A stretch of DNA of 64,000 bases from NCBI GenBank assembly GCA_002419365.1, contig DIGA01000067.1:24335-88334 (forward strand), in the 5' to 3' direction. The position numbers were made by a program, and so were the translations under genes. The notes beneath the pieces are model-generated. The model ran no database searches and was not told the DNA's origin. It saw only the letters and a program-made list of their open reading frames with translations. The stretch is from Mageeibacillus sp. UBA5734 (GTDB taxonomy: Bacteria; Bacillota; Clostridia; Saccharofermentanales; UBA5734). Positions 63,196-64,000 of the stretch are shown here, one piece after another. Numbering within the stretch: the first letter of the stretch is position 1; every line of letters begins with the position of its first letter.

Positions 63196-64000
63196 TTAGT
63201 TCCGCTCTTCCACTAAGGCCAATAAATGGGAACTGCCTGAAGTGATAGCTAGAATATTCTTCAATCCAACCGAATCCTTGATTTGCCCGTGCATGTTATT
63301 TCCCCATACGACAACCGTTCCGTCATCTTTTAAAGCTATTGCTTGTTGACCACCTGCGGCTATGGCTTGAATATTTTTCAAATCTCTAGGCATTGATGTC
63401 GGAAGGCGTTCACTCCGCCCCCAAGCCACCAAAGTTCCGTTTTCTTTCAGTGCCAAGGTGTAGCGGGCATGTGCGGCTATGGCGATCACACTTGAAAGGC
63501 CTTTCGGAATTTCTAATTGGCCATTTTCATTACTGCCCCATGCCTCTATGGTTCCGTCATCTTTAAGTGCTACAATATGGTCGCTTCCGGCAGCAATTTC
63601 GGTTATTTTTGCAGCCCCCGATGGAACAAATAGTTCCCCGCTCATTTTACCGCCCCAAGCTGACACGGTTCCGTCCTCTTTCAATACGGCTGTAAGATTG
63701 CCACTTGCTGCTATCGCTTTTATATTGATCAAATCGGCGGGAACCTTTTCCCCTTCGTGCAAATATTCGCCCCACACCGACACTGCCCCATCAGCTGATA
63801 ACGCAACCGTATGATAGTCCCCCGCTGCAATCGCAGTGATGTTCTTTAACCCTTGTGGAACTTCTCCGTTTTTAACACTTTTGTATCCCCAGGGAATTGA
63901 TCCTCCCCATGTGGACACGGTCCCGTCCTCGGACAAGGCAACTGAATGACAGAACCCGGCAGCAATGTCTATGGCACTAGAGTAAAAACCAAGTGATGCT
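63196..64000 (-). CDS. RCC1-like beta-propeller repeat protein, 5' end beyond the window
   Basis: At least 268 codons, open to the window edge; an apparent TTG start at 63936 is internal because the frame continues upstream (AIDIAAGFCHSVAL). About six repeats of roughly 40 residues follow the pattern IAAG-x2-H-xVAL-x2-DGTV-x-WG-x-VP (for example AIAAGDYHTVALSADGAVSVWG), predicting a seven-bladed propeller. No signal peptide is visible because the N-terminus is missing. Base composition is clearly lower in GC than its neighbours (two 60-bp lines give 38 and 47 percent against about 60 in comEC), suggesting acquisition. Confidence 0.88.
   Translation of the reverse strand, partial: ASLGFYSSAIDIAAGFCHSVALSEDGTVSTWGGSIPWGYKSVKNGEVPQGLKNITAIAAGDYHTVALSADGAVSVWGEYLHEGEKVPADLINIKAIAASGNLTAVLKEDGTVSAWGGKMSGELFVPSGAAKITEIAAGSDHIVALKDDGTIEAWGSNENGQLEIPKGLSSVIAIAAHARYTLALKENGTLVAWGRSERLPTSMPRDLKNIQAIAAGGQQAIALKDDGTVVVWGNNMHGQIKDSVGLKNILAITSGSSHLLALVEERN

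Overview
The window is a dense, GC-rich stretch from a Gram-positive anaerobe. It most likely belongs to class Clostridia (Oscillospirales-like or a neighbouring lineage); this is inferred from gene content only. Clues are the SCIFF peptide with its radical-SAM maturase, a T-box in front of pheST, TrmFO, PolA with a degenerate proofreading domain, a large 2-hydroxyacyl-CoA dehydratase-type activase, and AGGAGG-like ribosome binding sites. No insertion sequence, phage, CRISPR array or rRNA was seen. Almost all genes lie on the minus strand; the plus-strand genes are dapA-dapB, ychF and an MFS transporter.

Layout. 1-7641 (minus): queA, tgt, yajC, SCIFF peptide scfA, maturase scfB, a gamma-carbonic-anhydrase-like protein, dnaG and the housekeeping sigma factor (cut by the window edge). 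7793-9483 (plus): dapA-dapB for lysine/diaminopimelate. 9582-18032 (minus): comM-dprA-topA-trmFO, a DUF624 membrane protein and a diguanylate cyclase. 18277-19368 (plus): ychF. 19452-24947 (minus): ECF sigma, anti-sigma, polA, coaE and a small membrane protein. 25032-26531 (plus): MFS. 26596-32735 (minus): ridA, giant activase, 2H phosphoesterase, a small conserved protein and an HMA metallochaperone. 32849-32923: tRNA-Thr(CGT). 33022-39805 (minus): SAH/MTA deaminase, SAH-hydrolase-family enzyme, purine nucleoside phosphorylase, secA and a YerC/TrpR-like regulator. 39902-42566: three TadE/TadG-like genes. 42711-45105: polar amino acid ABC transporter. 45193-49019: pheST with its T-box. 49022-55900: MBL hydrolase, dtd, MGS-like protein, mrdA, mreD, mreC, radC, maf. 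55900-60346: asnS, SEC-C protein, icd, holA. 60339-62885: comEC. 63196-64000: a partial RCC1-repeat gene of lower GC.

Two observations stand out. (1) An element of three 10-bp direct repeats, with outer repeats starting TGTCG (core of the Spo0A box TGTCGAA), sits 58-88 bp upstream of comM-dprA, the Tad-like cluster and comEC. These are three separate loci linked to DNA uptake or pili, which suggests a shared competence regulon read by Spo0A or a relative. (2) The amino-acid binding protein of the ABC transporter appears naturally circularly permuted: its second lobe precedes its first lobe behind one lipoprotein signal peptide, and recognisable ligand-binding residues are kept.

Other points of interest are a set of genes consistent with S-adenosylhomocysteine recycling through S-inosylhomocysteine, two promoters that place the transcript start at the start codon of queA and of the ECF sigma gene (leaderless mRNAs), and tandem near-palindromes in front of the SEC-C/asnS genes. 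All start sites were chosen from visible Shine-Dalgarno sequences and family N-termini. No database search was possible.
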